A stretch of DNA of 64,000 bases, taken from contig NZ_CP116968.1 in assembly GCF_032051675.1 (NCBI RefSeq), forward strand, positions 4,705,001-4,769,000. The letters run 5' to 3'. Within the stretch, counting starts at the first letter, position 1. Every line of letters starts with the position of its first letter. The translations under genes and the position numbers were made by a program. Source of the DNA: Candidatus Nitrospira neomarina. Lineage in GTDB: Bacteria; Nitrospirota; Nitrospiria; Nitrospirales; UBA8639. Below the pieces are notes generated by a model that was not told the DNA's origin, searched no databases, and saw only the letters and a list, made by a program, of their open reading frames with translations. Positions 16,651 to 23,924 of this stretch are shown here, in pieces.

Positions 16651-17954
16651 CCGACATGGACCGGCAAATTGTCACTAGTCTTAACCGGCATATAGCCGTT
16701 GGATTGCTGCTGATCCTGATTTTGGTTGGAGGTGTTGGCGGTTGGGCGGCGGTTGAGGAAATCAGCGGGGCGGTTATTGCACCTGGCATAATAGTGGTGG
16801 AAACCAAGGCCAAGCGGGTTCAGCATCAAGAAGGAGGTATTATCAAAGAGATTCGAGTTCAGGCGGGTGATTTAGTCAAAGCTGGCGATTTGGTTGTTAA
16901 GTTGGATGATACCGTGGTTCAGGCTAATCTTTCCATGATTATGAGTGAACTGGGTGAACTGGAGGCCCAAGAGGTGCGATTGATTGCAGAACGGGATGGT
17001 CATGCTCAGATGCACTATTCATCTGAGTTGATGGACAGGGGTAAGCAGGAGCCTGCCATTGCCGGTAGCCTCTCGGATCAACGAGCCTTACGCGAGGCGC
17101 GGGGGTCGGCCCTTCAGGGGCGAAAAGCCCAACTTAATGAACAAATTGCTCAACTTGAAGATCATATTCGAGGATTGGCTGTTCAACGGTCGGCCAAAAC
17201 AGAAAGTATTCAGCTTATCAATGAGCGGTTGGAAGCATTGGAGCCTCTTCTCCTTAAAGGGTTGGTCCTGGCGACCGAAGTTACGATACTCAAACGCGAT
17301 CGAGCGGAACTGGTTGGTGATCGTGGTGGCTTGGTGTCCCAAATCGCCCAAGCCCATGAAACGATTAGTGAACGTCGCCTACACATTATTCAGATAGAGG
17401 ACGAGTTTCGTTCCGCTGTCCTGGAGGATTTGCAAGTGGTGCGCGCGAGAATTGCCCAACTTCATGAAGAACAAATTGCGGCTTTGGACAAATTGCGGCG
17501 TGTGGAAATCCGAGCGCCACGGACAGGGTATATTCACCAATTGAATGTGCATACAGTGGGTGGTGTGGTTGGTGCAGGTGAAACTCTCATGCTCATTGTA
17601 CCTCGAGAAGATGTGCTCATCGTGGAAGCGCAGCTTCAACCCACAGATGTGGATCAAGTTCAGGCGGGGCAGGCCGCCATTATTCGTTTGCCGGGGTTTA
17701 ATCAGCGGACCACACCCGAATTGACGGCACACGTCACAACGATTTCTGCCGATTTGACTCGCGATGAAGTTACGGGGACCAATTACTATCTGGCTCAGCT
17801 GCTAATCGGTGACAGGGAACTTACCAAACTGGAAGATAAGAAGCTTGTGCCCGGGATGCCGATAGAGGCGTTTATTCAAACCGGAGAACGGACCATACTT
17901 TCATATCTCGTCAAACCAATGACGGATCATATTGCCCATGCGTTTAAAGAATGA
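16647..17954 (+). CDS. type I secretion membrane fusion protein (HlyD/PrtE-like)
   Basis: This periplasmic adaptor links the ABC exporter to a TolC-type outer-membrane channel. The 435-residue protein starts at GTG 16647, overlapping the transporter stop (GTGA). It has one N-terminal transmembrane helix (IAVGLLLILILVGGVGGWAA), then the biotinyl-lipoyl half-motif VQHQEGGIIKEIRVQAGDLV. A long coiled-coil (about residues 95-275, rich in E, Q and L) follows, then the second lipoyl half VEIRAPRTGYIHQLNVHTVG and a C-terminal beta-barrel with PGMPIEAFIQTGERTILSYL, typical of the HlyD/PrtE family. No outer-membrane channel gene lies beside it; the TolC-like gene at 45141 belongs to a metal pump. Confidence 0.93.
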   Translation: MTDMDRQIVTSLNRHIAVGLLLILILVGGVGGWAAVEEISGAVIAPGIIVVETKAKRVQHQEGGIIKEIRVQAGDLVKAGDLVVKLDDTVVQANLSMIMSELGELEAQEVRLIAERDGHAQMHYSSELMDRGKQEPAIAGSLSDQRALREARGSALQGRKAQLNEQIAQLEDHIRGLAVQRSAKTESIQLINERLEALEPLLLKGLVLATEVTILKRDRAELVGDRGGLVSQIAQAHETISERRLHIIQIEDEFRSAVLEDLQVVRARIAQLHEEQIAALDKLRRVEIRAPRTGYIHQLNVHTVGGVVGAGETLMLIVPREDVLIVEAQLQPTDVDQVQAGQAAIIRLPGFNQRTTPELTAHVTTISADLTRDEVTGTNYYLAQLLIGDRELTKLEDKKLVPGMPIEAFIQTGERTILSYLVKPMTDHIAHAFKE

Positions 17955-18051
17955 ATGAGTAGGGTTATTAGATTTGGTGAGTGTCGCCTTGCCCTGCTCT
18001 GGGAGAGCCTTCATCAGAACCAAAATTTGTCTTTTGGAAGAGGGCTGAATC

Positions 18052-18525
18052 TTAGAGGTATCTGGCGGAAGAGTATTTGTTGGTCGTCGATTGATGGATG
18101 TCAAATTTCGTGACCCAGTCTACGGCATTACAGAGTTCTTGAAAATCCAGGGGCTTTTCAAAGACGCGATTGACTCCGTTTTTAAATGCGCGAAGACGGA
18201 CGATGTGGGATAATTCGGCAGTGATGAGAAAAATGGAGAGAATTTCCTGAGAATATGTATGATTGACTTGTTCAATGAAGTCAAGTCCATCCATCTGTGG
18301 CATATTGTTGTCGGTAATGATGATGGAGACCGACTCTTTCTGCAAAATTTCTAGCCCTTCTACACCATTTCCTGCTTCTGAACACACATACCCCCGAAGC
18401 TCTAAAAATTCTTTCAGGCAGGTTCGATGATGTCGATCATCGTCAACTAACAGGATTCGGTCTTTGATGGGTACCTTGGGAGGGCCGGATTTTGATAAAT
18501 GCTGATACACGCCTAAAATTTTCAT
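18052..18525 (-). CDS. single-domain response regulator (CheY-like receiver)
   Basis: The 157-residue protein is a receiver domain: RILLVDDDRHH at residues 23-33, phospho-acceptor Asp72 in IIITDNNMPQMDG, a Thr in FLITAE and the Lys of FEKPLDFQEL. No output domain follows; there is a 20-residue tail. It is convergent with the secretion operon, ending about 100 bases from it. A 12-base inverted repeat at 18571-18661 lies just upstream of its start. Its partner kinase is not adjacent, so it may serve one of the several kinases elsewhere. Confidence 0.85.
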   Translation of the reverse strand: MKILGVYQHLSKSGPPKVPIKDRILLVDDDRHHRTCLKEFLELRGYVCSEAGNGVEGLEILQKESVSIIITDNNMPQMDGLDFIEQVNHTYSQEILSIFLITAELSHIVRLRAFKNGVNRVFEKPLDFQELCNAVDWVTKFDIHQSTTNKYSSARYL

Positions 18526-18570
18526 GATGCGTTACAATTATTGGTGTCGAAATGATTTCTCTCAAAAGGT

Positions 18571-18661
18571 GGCGGAGGGACTTTTGAGAAGGTGGCTGAT
18601 GAGGAGACCAGACTTCGGGTGCGGTCGAAATCGTAGTTCCCCTGAAACCAGTCCCTCCGCC
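18571..18661. repeat. 12-base perfect inverted repeat enclosing 67 bases
   Basis: GGCGGAGGGACT (18571-18582) and AGTCCCTCCGCC (18650-18661) are exact inverse complements. The structure starts 45 bases upstream of the minus-strand receiver gene, so it may be a leader RNA fold or a small repeat element. The loop can form smaller stems (GACC with GGTC). No known riboswitch was recognised. Confidence 0.5.
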
Positions 18662-19226
18662 GAGGCTCATAAAATGGCGCTCAATTCCAGTGTGGCCATG
18701 TTTCAACTTTTATGATACGGACATCCAAACCACGTCGGGCTCCATATCGTTGAGCTAGTTAATGAAACGGCAATTAATTACTCGCCCCCAAAAAATGGTG
18801 AGTTTGGAATATTTAAGGGAATTAAATGCAAGGGATGTTCCAGGTGAAATTTTTAATAATAGTTTAGCAATTTCATATGTTTATGAATTGCCTTGGTATA
18901 AGATTTGTTAAAAATCATGCAGGTGAAACCCTACAGGACGCAGTCGACTTCCTTCAGAAGTAACGGAACATACGGGTGAGAACTGGTCATGGACTTTATG
19001 ATTGTTTGATTAATCCATCAATTAATAATATTCATCAAACGTCTCACTGAAGGGAAGCCTGTGATAGCATGCTGGAGCTCGGGAAAAGCTCATTTCGAAC
19101 GCCAGAAATAGAGGGGTTCTCGAACTCCTCATATTTGCGAAAAGGGAAAAAATAAGAGAAATAATCAACAGTCCCGGAAATGGCTGATTAAGGAAACGAA
19201 AAGTGTGTGGTGAGCATGAAACAAAA

Positions 19227-19258
19227 AGCCCGGTTCTTATATTAGGATTGACCGGGCT
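19227..19258 (-). terminator. rho-independent terminator, minus strand
   Basis: Read on the minus strand, AGCCCGGT and ACCGGGCT form a perfect 8-base stem (19251-19258 with 19227-19234) followed by TTTTTGTTT. It directly follows the stop of the weak minus-strand open frame at 19258-19572, implying that something is transcribed leftward here. Confidence 0.6.
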
Positions 19259-19572
19259 CAAAATAATTTCCAATTTGGGCTGACGGTCTTGGGAACCTCA
19301 TTATGAACTGAAGCGTATGAGTTGAGTCCTGTTTCGATGTTGCCCTGAGGAATCGGCTCGCTCTTCGGGAAATCATTTTTGGTGGCCATCTTGGGGAACT
19401 TTAAAGCCCATAAAAAATGCTCGGGTCTTACGGTCTCATGTTGCCAAATAGTTGGTGAATGCCATTCTCTGAAAAATCCTGACGGAGTGGACTGGGAATT
19501 TTCCATAGATGTTCTGGATAAACAAACAACAGGATTCATAGTTGGGGAAGCCACCAAGCTATCGTGATGCAA
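19258..19572 (-). CDS. small hypothetical protein, weak candidate
   Basis: This 104-residue open frame (MHHDSLVASPTMNPV...) shows no domain, signal peptide or known motif. Its only support is that its stop meets a good terminator hairpin at 19227-19258 reading the same way. A 62-residue frame lies opposite at 19379-19567. Either may be chance. The transcript ending at the terminator could also be a non-coding RNA. Confidence 0.25.
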   Translation of the reverse strand: MHHDSLVASPTMNPVVCLSRTSMENSQSTPSGFFREWHSPTIWQHETVRPEHFLWALKFPKMATKNDFPKSEPIPQGNIETGLNSYASVHNEVPKTVSPNWKLF

Positions 19573-19755
19573 CCTAATTAAATATTCGATCGGGCAAGGC
19601 TTGATCCATTGAGAGTGAAAAGATCAGGAAAAAAGGTTGTTTTATGAAGGGATTTCATGTAGCTTTGCTCGCAAGATCCTTGACCTGGATCCTACCAAAA
19701 GACATTCTTAAATGAGGAGCCTGAAGTAGCGGTCAGGAATGCCACATTCGAGTTC

Positions 19756-19785
19756 TTGACACAATTCGAAGGGACTGCATACAGT
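19756..19785 (+). promoter_or_regulatory. probable sigma70 promoter for the Pal-like gene
   Basis: Perfect -35 TTGACA (19756-19761), an 18-base spacer and -10-like TACAGT (19780-19785). Transcription would start near 19792, giving a leader of about 128 bases before the ATG at 19920. Confidence 0.45.
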
Positions 19786-19919
19786 TTTGAAATAAGATTA
19801 TCAGGAGGAAAGACAGAATCCTTGTTAGAGTAATTCTTGAAGGGCATGGGGGATCAAATTGGACGGGATGTCGCCGAGGCATCCGTCAGTCAAGAAAGGG
19901 AAATGGTGGAGGTAAAAAC

Positions 19920-20870
19920 ATGATCGAAGTATTGTCTTTTTCGAATGTCAGGAGAGTAGGGAAATTTGGCTTATTGGGTGGATGCCTGATTGCGATAATG
20001 GCGGGGTGTAGTTCCAAACTACAAACGACGGTTGTCAGTGTGACTGAACCTCCTGCCAAGTCCGAAGAAGTGGCAAAGGTTGAACCTGTGACGCCACCTG
20101 TTGAGGCGGTCGTTCAGCCACCCGTGCAGGCTGAAACTTTCATTGGGATTCCGCCTATGGACATTCCTGTTGAAGAGCCTGCCCGCCCGGTTATTCCTCC
20201 CTCGGCTCCCGCTGATATATTTGCCACTCCTCGAACGACAGTCGCCGAACCTGCTGCCTCTTCGCCTTTAGAAGCTCCCCTGGTAGCTGAACCCGTCATT
20301 CCTCCGTCTCCTATCATACCATCCGCACCAGGCCAGGCTTCTCCTCAAGAATCATCACAAGATTTGGGGATACCGCCGATTGCATTTGAACCGGAAATGC
20401 CGGCACGACCGTTAATTCGGGAAGACGCGGCTCCGGCGGAACAAATGATCGCCCGGGTGGAACCCGAGGCGGACAAATCGGCTCAGCAAACCCCAGCGCT
20501 GCCTGAAGGGATTGAAAAGAAGACGGAAGCTCTGCTCAAATCCCTGGGAGATATTTATTTTGATTATGACCGATTTTCTATTCGGGCGGATGCGATCTCC
20601 GTTCTGCGAGAAAATGCCCAAGCACTGGCTTCCGGCTTAGCGAATAACAAGATTGTGATCGAGGGACATTGTGATCAGCGTGGCACGGAAAGTTATAATA
20701 TGGTGCTTGGTGAGCGACGAGCCAATGCGGTGAGAGAATATTTAGTGGATTTGGGCGTCCCCAGTGAAAATCTGCAGGTTGTGAGTTATGGAAAAGAGAA
20801 GCCGTTCTGCACCGATCAGAATGAAGAGTGCTGGCAGGAAAACCGACGTGGTCATTTTGTCGTACAGTAA
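19920..20870 (+). CDS. peptidoglycan-associated lipoprotein (Pal/OmpA C-terminal domain)
   Basis: This outer-membrane lipoprotein is predicted to bind peptidoglycan and tie the outer membrane to the wall. The 316-residue protein has a lipoprotein signal with lipobox IMAGC near residue 30. A long Pro/Glu/Ala-rich linker (about 40-185) with repeated IPP..PVEEPARP-like segments follows. The OmpA-like domain (about 205-316) shows DIYFDYDRFSIRADAISVL, IEGHCDQRGTESYNMVLGER and RRGHFVVQ, the Pal form of the domain. The linker is much longer than in E. coli Pal. No tol genes are adjacent. A likely promoter lies at 19756-19785. Confidence 0.88.
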   Translation: MIEVLSFSNVRRVGKFGLLGGCLIAIMAGCSSKLQTTVVSVTEPPAKSEEVAKVEPVTPPVEAVVQPPVQAETFIGIPPMDIPVEEPARPVIPPSAPADIFATPRTTVAEPAASSPLEAPLVAEPVIPPSPIIPSAPGQASPQESSQDLGIPPIAFEPEMPARPLIREDAAPAEQMIARVEPEADKSAQQTPALPEGIEKKTEALLKSLGDIYFDYDRFSIRADAISVLRENAQALASGLANNKIVIEGHCDQRGTESYNMVLGERRANAVREYLVDLGVPSENLQVVSYGKEKPFCTDQNEECWQENRRGHFVVQ

Positions 20871-21425
20871 GAGTTTATAAGTCAATTTGGCTAGAGGCAT
20901 GTCTTGGGGGAGCGTCTGGAGTGGAGAATAGAGGAGTCAATTCTTCCTAAGGAGTCTGTCCGGTCCATTGTTTGTGCTCCCCCATTTAAATTATCGGCAA
21001 TCTGCTGATTCTTCTGCCTGGGCCTTTACATCTTTCGTACCCAGCCGCTGATCCATCCTTCGGTTTTTCCTCATTTGAGATGGCTGACTCTGGATTATTC
21101 TCCATGAGCAGAGTTCGCCTCAATCCCCTTATGGGTCTGTTGAAAAAAGCCGTCAGCGGCGTTTTCGCCATTTTCCCGTGCTCACGTACTAGGCGTACGC
21201 TCCGCGCGTAAAAACGGCTGCGGCCTTACTGGACGGACTTTTTTGAACCGACCCGGAGCCTTTGATGAGTAATCTAATCCTGGGAAAATTTGCCCTTGAA
21301 CATCCTTATATTTCAACACTCCATTTAAGGCGGTCAGCCAGGCCTAAGAAAGAGAATGCCATAAGGCCGGGACCGTTCTATGAGCTTCATTTTATGGGAC
21401 CGATTTGTCAAGAAAGGTGCAGGGA
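20871..21425. other. intergenic region with a dispersed inverted-repeat element
   Basis: No gene is supported. The main content is the inverted-repeat element at 21139-21248. Short open frames at 20986-21171 and 21262-21483 are not convincing. Confidence 0.5.
21139..21248. repeat. ~110-base imperfect inverted-repeat element (MITE/REP-like)
   Basis: The left end GTTGAAAAAAGCCGTC and the inverse complement of the right end, GTTCAAAAAAGTCCGTC, match except for one substitution and one extra base. The centre contains CAGCGGCG, GTACTAGGCGTACGC and CTGCGGCCTTACTGGACGG. Elements with GTTGAAAAAG..CGCCAGCGGCG..GCGGCCTTGCTGGACGG are, from memory, repeated in many environmental bacterial genomes, Nitrospira among them. 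It is probably a non-autonomous dispersed repeat. Confidence 0.6.
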
Positions 21426-21752
21426 ATGGAACTATGTCAAAATCTGTTCGCCAATATTCCTGAACACTTTGATCACGAATTGACGAGTGAGGTATTGAGG
21501 AGTCGTTCTGTACGAATTGAACGGATAGTCTCACGGGGTCAGGCGTCTCCACCAGATTTTTGGTATGACCAGGCCGAGCATGAATGGGTTGTGGTACTGG
21601 CAGGAAAAGCCACACTCAAAATTGAGGGACAACCTGAAATGATGCTTGGTCCTGGGGATACGCTTTATCTTTCCGCCTATACCAGGCATCGTGTGGAATG
21701 GACCGATCCCCAACGAGATACGATCTGGCTTGCAATGTATTGGAGGGACTGA
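21426..21752 (+). CDS. cupin domain protein
   Basis: The protein has 108 residues from ATG 21426 (MELCQNLFANIP); the longer frame from 21405 lacks support, and GAAAGG lies upstream of 21426. The single cupin fold shows EHEWVVVLAGKATLKIEG (motif 1, with fewer His than classic cupins), LGPGDTLYLSAYTRHRVEWT (motif 2) and an end in WLAMYWRD. Small cupins of this kind bind a metal or a sugar or acid ligand; the substrate is not evident. No operon partner. Confidence 0.82.
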   Translation: MELCQNLFANIPEHFDHELTSEVLRSRSVRIERIVSRGQASPPDFWYDQAEHEWVVVLAGKATLKIEGQPEMMLGPGDTLYLSAYTRHRVEWTDPQRDTIWLAMYWRD

Positions 21753-21856
21753 GCCTTGCCGGGTGCAAGCTTAATCCCGTGGGATACGTTCCTCTGTGTG
21801 AGATTCATTGCTCAGCGTGCTCATGAGTCGGCGGCCCGGAAAACGGGCGAGAATAT

Positions 21857-22003
21857 TTAGTTGAATGCAAGAATAATGAAAGGGGTGATAAGCCAGAATG
21901 CTCCTTTGAGCAAGAAAAAGACCACTCCATACCATCCAAACTTTTTTATCCAGATAAGTTCCTGTAAAGGATTCTGGAATATCCCGGTTTTCAATGTGCG
22001 CAT
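21857..22003 (-). CDS. small membrane protein (48 residues)
   Basis: MRTLKTGIFQNPLQELIWIK then a hydrophobic stretch VVFFLLKGAFWLITPFIILA predicts one transmembrane helix or hairpin. The ATG at 22003 has a GGGAAGG site about nine bases upstream on the minus strand, better than the longer in-frame start at 22195, whose extra residues overlap mddA and look unlike protein. Function unknown. It follows mddA in the same direction after a strong hairpin. Confidence 0.5.
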   Translation of the reverse strand: MRTLKTGIFQNPLQELIWIKKFGWYGVVFFLLKGAFWLITPFIILAFN

Positions 22004-22040
22004 GCTTGTCTTCCCTTCCCCGGTAAAGAGATGAAGCCCG

Positions 22041-22067
22041 CCGCTGCGTGGGTTTTTCACGCAGCGG
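22041..22067 (-). terminator. strong hairpin after mddA
   Basis: CCGCTGCGTG (22041-22050) and CACGCAGCGG (22058-22067) form a perfect 10-base stem with a 7-base loop, about 20 bases after the mddA stop. No long T run follows on the minus strand, so it may stabilise the 3' end or attenuate read-through into the small membrane gene. Confidence 0.5.
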
Positions 22068-22085
22068 ATGGCGTACTTTTGTCCT

Positions 22086-22859
22086 TCATGTAGCCATGGT
22101 CCTTGGGGCTTGTGGTTTTTCCATAAAGCTCCCTCTAAATAGCCGTGGAATAAGTTTGGGTACTCGTTCTTGATAATCTTTATACGCCTCTCCATGGAAA
22201 GCCACCAAATCCTTCTCTTCCCATTGAATGGCCATCAGGATATACATGGTGGTCGTCACCGAAAAAACCAGATGGGCAACCGTCATCGTGGGGGTGGCCC
22301 AGAAGGCCAAGAGCCAACCGACATAGAGAGGATGCCGTACCTGCCGATACAGGGCCGGGGTCTTGAACGGTAATGGTGTGTATTCTTGTTTTCGCAGATA
22401 GAGCCAGACCTGCCGCATACCGAACAAATCAAAATGATTGATGAGGAATGTGGCCATGAGGATTAACCCCCAACCCGCCGCAAACAGGCCATACAGCAGA
22501 CCCTGCCCGACAGGGCTTTGAATATGCCAAATCCAGCCTCCCATGGGTTGCCAGGCATAAAACAAGAGAGCCAGTGCCATGTTGGTACAGAGCACATAGG
22601 TGCTACGTTCAATGGGTTTGGGAATATATTGTGTCCACCATTGTTTAAAGGTCTGCCGGGCCATGACGCTATGCTGGACCGCAAAAACCCCCAACAGAAA
22701 GGAATTGATCACCAGAGCCTGCCAGACTGGAACCGCGGGTTGGCCATCAATGGTATTGGAGACGCCAAAATTTCCCAGAAAGCCTACGGCATATAAAAAG
22801 ATGCCCAGGAACGATAGGTAGCACAGGGTGCCATAGATAAAAAATATTAGACGTTTCAT
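22086..22859 (-). CDS. mddA: methanethiol S-methyltransferase, MddA-like
   Basis: MddA methylates methanethiol with S-adenosylmethionine to give dimethyl sulfide, in the membrane. The protein has 257 residues from ATG 22859 (MKRLIFFIYG); six extra codons upstream lack support. It has five or more hydrophobic helices and the family blocks FAVQHSVMARQTFKQWW, PKPIERSTYVL, FLINHFDLFGMRQVWLYLR, YRQVRHPLYVGWLLAFWATP, MTVAHLVF and EEKDLVAFHGEAYKDYQERV. RHPLYVG with the final EEKDL is the methyl-donor site shared with isoprenylcysteine methyltransferases. It lies 78 bases after the OsmC-family gene in the same direction and probably shares its sigma54 promoter. Confidence 0.85.
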   Translation of the reverse strand: MKRLIFFIYGTLCYLSFLGIFLYAVGFLGNFGVSNTIDGQPAVPVWQALVINSFLLGVFAVQHSVMARQTFKQWWTQYIPKPIERSTYVLCTNMALALLFYAWQPMGGWIWHIQSPVGQGLLYGLFAAGWGLILMATFLINHFDLFGMRQVWLYLRKQEYTPLPFKTPALYRQVRHPLYVGWLLAFWATPTMTVAHLVFSVTTTMYILMAIQWEEKDLVAFHGEAYKDYQERVPKLIPRLFRGSFMEKPQAPRTMAT

Positions 22860-22937
22860 GATCGTAGCTCCTTTCATTCGGACATGTAAGGACCGACTGC
22901 CTCAGGTTGGGCTTGAGGCAATCAGTTATATCTCTTG

Positions 22938-23507
22938 TCAGTTGGTCCCTTTCGTATTCACCGAAATGGCCACCGGCACGGGATTGGAGACAATGTCGAA
23001 AACCGGTGAATACTTCGTCAATTCCCGAAGCGTCTCGGCTGGGGCGTCACTTTTGACGGTGAAATGAACCCGGAGATTTTGATACCCCGGTCGAACGTCT
23101 TTGGACAGCCCCAGAAACCCGCGAAGATCCAGGTCGCCCTCTAATCTGGATTCCACGGCGTCGATTTTGATGCCTCGAGCGGCCGCATGATAGATCATCG
23201 ACGTGGTCAAACAGGAGGCCAGGGCATGCAATACAAACTCCACCGGGTTGGCTCCCTGATCCTCGCCTAACAGGACGGGCGGTTCATCGGCATCAAGCAC
23301 AAACGGCTCAGTACGGGTCGCGTCTTCTTTGCCCACTCCGTAAAATTCCTTGATCGTGGTGCGATTGTGACCGCCATTGATCCAGGTGTTGGTGGCCCGG
23401 AACTGAAATTTGGCCAAACTCGTTTCGCCTTGAATCGCATGGATATTAGCCTCTAGTTGTTCGACGTTGACCCCATTGATGGTTGATGGTGTGGCGACTG
23501 ATGACAT
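22938..23507 (-). CDS. OsmC family protein
   Basis: OsmC/Ohr-fold proteins reduce organic peroxides through a Cys pair, or act as related small-molecule proteins. The protein has 189 residues from ATG 23507 (MSSVATPSTING), preceded by AGGAGG. A longer open frame reaching 23855 would cross the sigma54 promoter and is rejected. Family motifs are GANPVEFVLHALASCLTTSM with Cys99, GFLGLSKDVRPGYQNLRVHF, and YSPVFDIVSNPVPVAISV. The C-terminal Cys usual in peroxidase members is replaced (YSPVFD), so only one Cys remains and the classic two-Cys peroxidase mechanism is unlikely. Upstream lies a sigma54-type promoter and beyond it a sigma54 activator gene. Confidence 0.88.
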   Translation of the reverse strand: MSSVATPSTINGVNVEQLEANIHAIQGETSLAKFQFRATNTWINGGHNRTTIKEFYGVGKEDATRTEPFVLDADEPPVLLGEDQGANPVEFVLHALASCLTTSMIYHAAARGIKIDAVESRLEGDLDLRGFLGLSKDVRPGYQNLRVHFTVKSDAPAETLRELTKYSPVFDIVSNPVPVAISVNTKGTN

Positions 23508-23702
23508 GGCACATCCTCCTGGTTGAGTGTGAAACAGCATGTGAAAAAAAAGTTGATCCGCCTGACGGCACATATTCTGGAAGTTCCGTTTTTCAGCGAG
23601 GGCCTCGGAGTTGGAGTATCGCTTATCCTGACTCGTCATGGTGTTCCTGCCTGCTCCTTCAGAACCTGCTTGATACGTGCTGTCTTCCATGTCAAAGACA
23701 AA

Positions 23703-23720
23703 TTGCAGGGGATGTGCCAA
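23703..23720 (-). promoter_or_regulatory. sigma54 (-24/-12) promoter of the OsmC-mddA unit
   Basis: On the minus strand, TTGGCACATCCCCTGCAA keeps the essential GG and GC dinucleotides of the TGGCAC-N5-TTGC consensus at the correct 12-base distance. Transcription would begin near 23693, about 186 bases before the OsmC-family start. The neighbouring upstream gene encodes a sigma54 activator, which makes the site credible. Confidence 0.7.
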
Positions 23721-23772
23721 ACTGAAAATCTTAACAAAGATAAATAAAAACAATTCTTTGTCATGACAGTGG

Positions 23773-23841
23773 GTGAGAAATTCGCTCACGAAATTTGCTG
23801 AATTTCGAAATTTCATACAACGAACTTGCGAAAATTCGCAA
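23773..23841 (-). promoter_or_regulatory. probable enhancer (UAS) palindromes for the sigma54 activator
   Basis: About 55-120 bases upstream of the -24 element lie TTGCGAA-AA-TTCGCAA (23826-23841, perfect 7-base arms), GTGAG..CTCAC (23773-23789) and overlapping CGAAATTT/GAATTTCG motifs. Position and symmetry fit binding sites for a Fis-type activator dimer. Confidence 0.5.
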
Positions 23842-23924
23842 AGACAGCAGATCACTGGGTATGAAGAGTCCTGAAAGGGGAATGGTGAAGAATTGAAAAA
23901 TGACAGGAAGAAATGGAGCAGGAA

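Larger units (their letters stand above)
18526..19919. other. long AT-rich intergenic region
   Basis: About 1.4 kb without a convincing gene except a weak minus-strand candidate at 19258-19572. It contains a large inverted repeat (18571-18661), a minus-strand terminator-like hairpin (19227-19258) and a probable sigma70 promoter (19756-19785). The stretch 18750-19020 is distinctly AT-rich and unlike its surroundings. Confidence 0.5.

Noticed and set aside
18590-18640. Hammerhead-ribozyme-like CTGATGAG ... GAAA on the plus strand
   Set aside because: Stem II cannot pair directly after CTGATGA, and the flanking 12-base arms do not join the core as a stem III should; probably coincidence.
23508-23855. 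Longer N terminus for the OsmC-family gene
   Set aside because: It would cross the sigma54 promoter and enhancer region; the AGGAGG site and family start point to 23507.
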